Part shown: one piece after another, positions 4,892 through 5,375 of the stretch
Layout: the number at the start of each line of letters is the position of its first letter
How positions within the stretch are numbered: position 1 is the first letter of the stretch
Origin: Bacillota bacterium
GTDB lineage: Bacteria; Bacillota; Sulfobacillia; Symbiobacteriales; ZC4RG38
NCBI GenBank assembly: GCA_003242505.1
Contig: QGUP01000163.1
Coordinates: forward strand, 1-5,375
Length of the DNA: 5,375 bases
Reading direction: 5' to 3'
Notes under the pieces: model-generated
The model's input: only the letters and a program-made list of their open reading frames with translations
Database searches by the model: none
Told to the model about the DNA's origin: nothing
Position numbers and translations under genes: made by a program

Positions 4892-4928
4892 ACCATGAAG
4901 GCCGCAAGAGTGGTAGCGGCCTTCATGG
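4884..4928 (-). terminator. Intrinsic terminator of the glycoside-hydrolase-like gene
   Basis: On the minus strand CCATGAAGGCCGC and its exact complement (arms 4916-4928 and 4893-4905) form a perfect 13-bp stem with a 10-base loop, followed by TATTTTGTT. This is a textbook Rho-independent terminator, 29 bases after the stop codon of the gene on its right. Its T-tract overlaps one half of the candidate ROK operator. It separates that gene from the ROK gene. Confidence 0.85.
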
Positions 4929-4957
4929 GAAGTACTGGGCTGCGGGAGGAGCCGGTC

Positions 4958-5375
4958 CTACGGCTTCAGCGCGTCCCGCAGTACCTCCACCAAGTAAGAC
5001 CGCTCCTCGGTGTTGGGGAAGAGGAAGGCCTCCCGGTGCATCGCGGCAACCTCCCCGGCGCTCATGTCCTGGAAGAGGGCCGCGTAAAGGGGGGCCAGGG
5101 CGCAGGCCAGCAGCCCGTAGACGGCCCTCTCCCCGAGGGCCTTGGCCAGGGCGCCGGTATCCAGGCTGAAATCCCCCAGTTCCGCGACCATCATCTCAAG
5201 GATCGCCCGCATCCGGACCATCAGCCGGCCGCCGTCCCGGGAGGTCCAGGCGTCGAGGCCGAGGCGCCGTTTGGCCTCCAGGATCGGCCGGATCCGGCGC
5301 ATGTACTCGGAGTCGGCCCGGCAGACCCGGAGCCCCTGTACCCCGACATCCTTGTAGGTCCAGATGGTCCAGTGC
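4958..5375 (-). CDS. C-terminal part of a glycoside hydrolase family 5-like (cellulase-like) protein
   Basis: The frame is open to the right edge; 138 residues are visible before the TAG. The first visible stretch, HWTIWTYKDVGVQGL, followed by ADSEYMRRIRPILEAKRRLGLDAW, resembles the last barrel strand and following segment of bacterial GH5-type (cellulase) proteins, where a tryptophan near this strand lines the sugar site. The catalytic glutamates would lie upstream, outside the window, so activity cannot be judged. The remainder is a helical tail (LMVRMRAILEMMVAEL, ALGERAVYGLLACALAPLYAALFQ, then MHREAFLFPNTEERSYLVEVLRDALKP) that I do not recognise as a known domain. An ATG at 5302 is internal, because the conserved-looking WTIWTYKD block precedes it. 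The gene has its own terminator, and a ROK sugar regulator follows. The family call is from memory of motifs and is moderate. Confidence 0.55.
   Translation of the reverse strand, partial: HWTIWTYKDVGVQGLRVCRADSEYMRRIRPILEAKRRLGLDAWTSRDGGRLMVRMRAILEMMVAELGDFSLDTGALAKALGERAVYGLLACALAPLYAALFQDMSAGEVAAMHREAFLFPNTEERSYLVEVLRDALKP

Overview
The window comes from a very GC-rich bacterial chromosome: third codon positions are almost all G or C, and GTG and TTG serve as start codons. Strong AAGGAGG-type ribosome binding sites, an XylR-type ROK regulator, a TenA of the active-site-cysteine kind and a sigma-54-type promoter would all fit a high-GC thermophilic Firmicute such as the Symbiobacterium or Thermaerobacter group. 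That assignment is inferred from style and gene content; no rRNA or other taxonomic marker is present.

Layout, left to right. (1) A plus-strand metallophosphoesterase of the YkuE/YaeI type, cut by the left edge, ends at 919. (2) It converges with, and overlaps by 25 bp, a minus-strand tenA (aminopyrimidine aminohydrolase of thiamin salvage, 1578 to 895). (3) A 515-bp divergent intergenic region (1579-2093) is full of repeats: a leader hairpin and a tandem 18-mer before tenA, three related inverted repeats around GTGCCGAAAATTCGGCAC, a degenerate about 30-bp repeat, and a near-consensus sigma-54 (-24/-12) promoter. (4) A plus-strand class-III PLP aminotransferase, probably 4-aminobutyrate aminotransferase (GabT), runs from a GTG at 2094 to 3425. 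(5) A convergent intergenic region holds a perfect 16-bp GC hairpin. (6) A minus-strand ROK-family transcriptional regulator runs from a TTG at 4753 to 3536. (7) Its promoter region carries a candidate ROK operator and, just upstream, an intrinsic terminator for (8), a minus-strand gene entering from the right edge. The tail of that gene resembles glycoside hydrolase family 5 (cellulase-like) proteins.

How the parts work together. The aminotransferase looks like a separately controlled catabolic gene: a sigma-54 promoter needs an enhancer-binding activator, and the inverted repeats about 190-350 bp upstream of the expected transcription start are natural candidate activator sites. The ROK regulator follows a probable polysaccharide-degrading enzyme on the same strand, but a terminator separates them, so they are adjacent transcription units rather than one simple operon. 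Control of sugar genes by the ROK protein, including its own promoter, is plausible but inferred. I see no IS element, CRISPR array, tRNA or rRNA. The most unusual stretch is the regulatory region 1579-2093; I see no convincing new multi-gene system.
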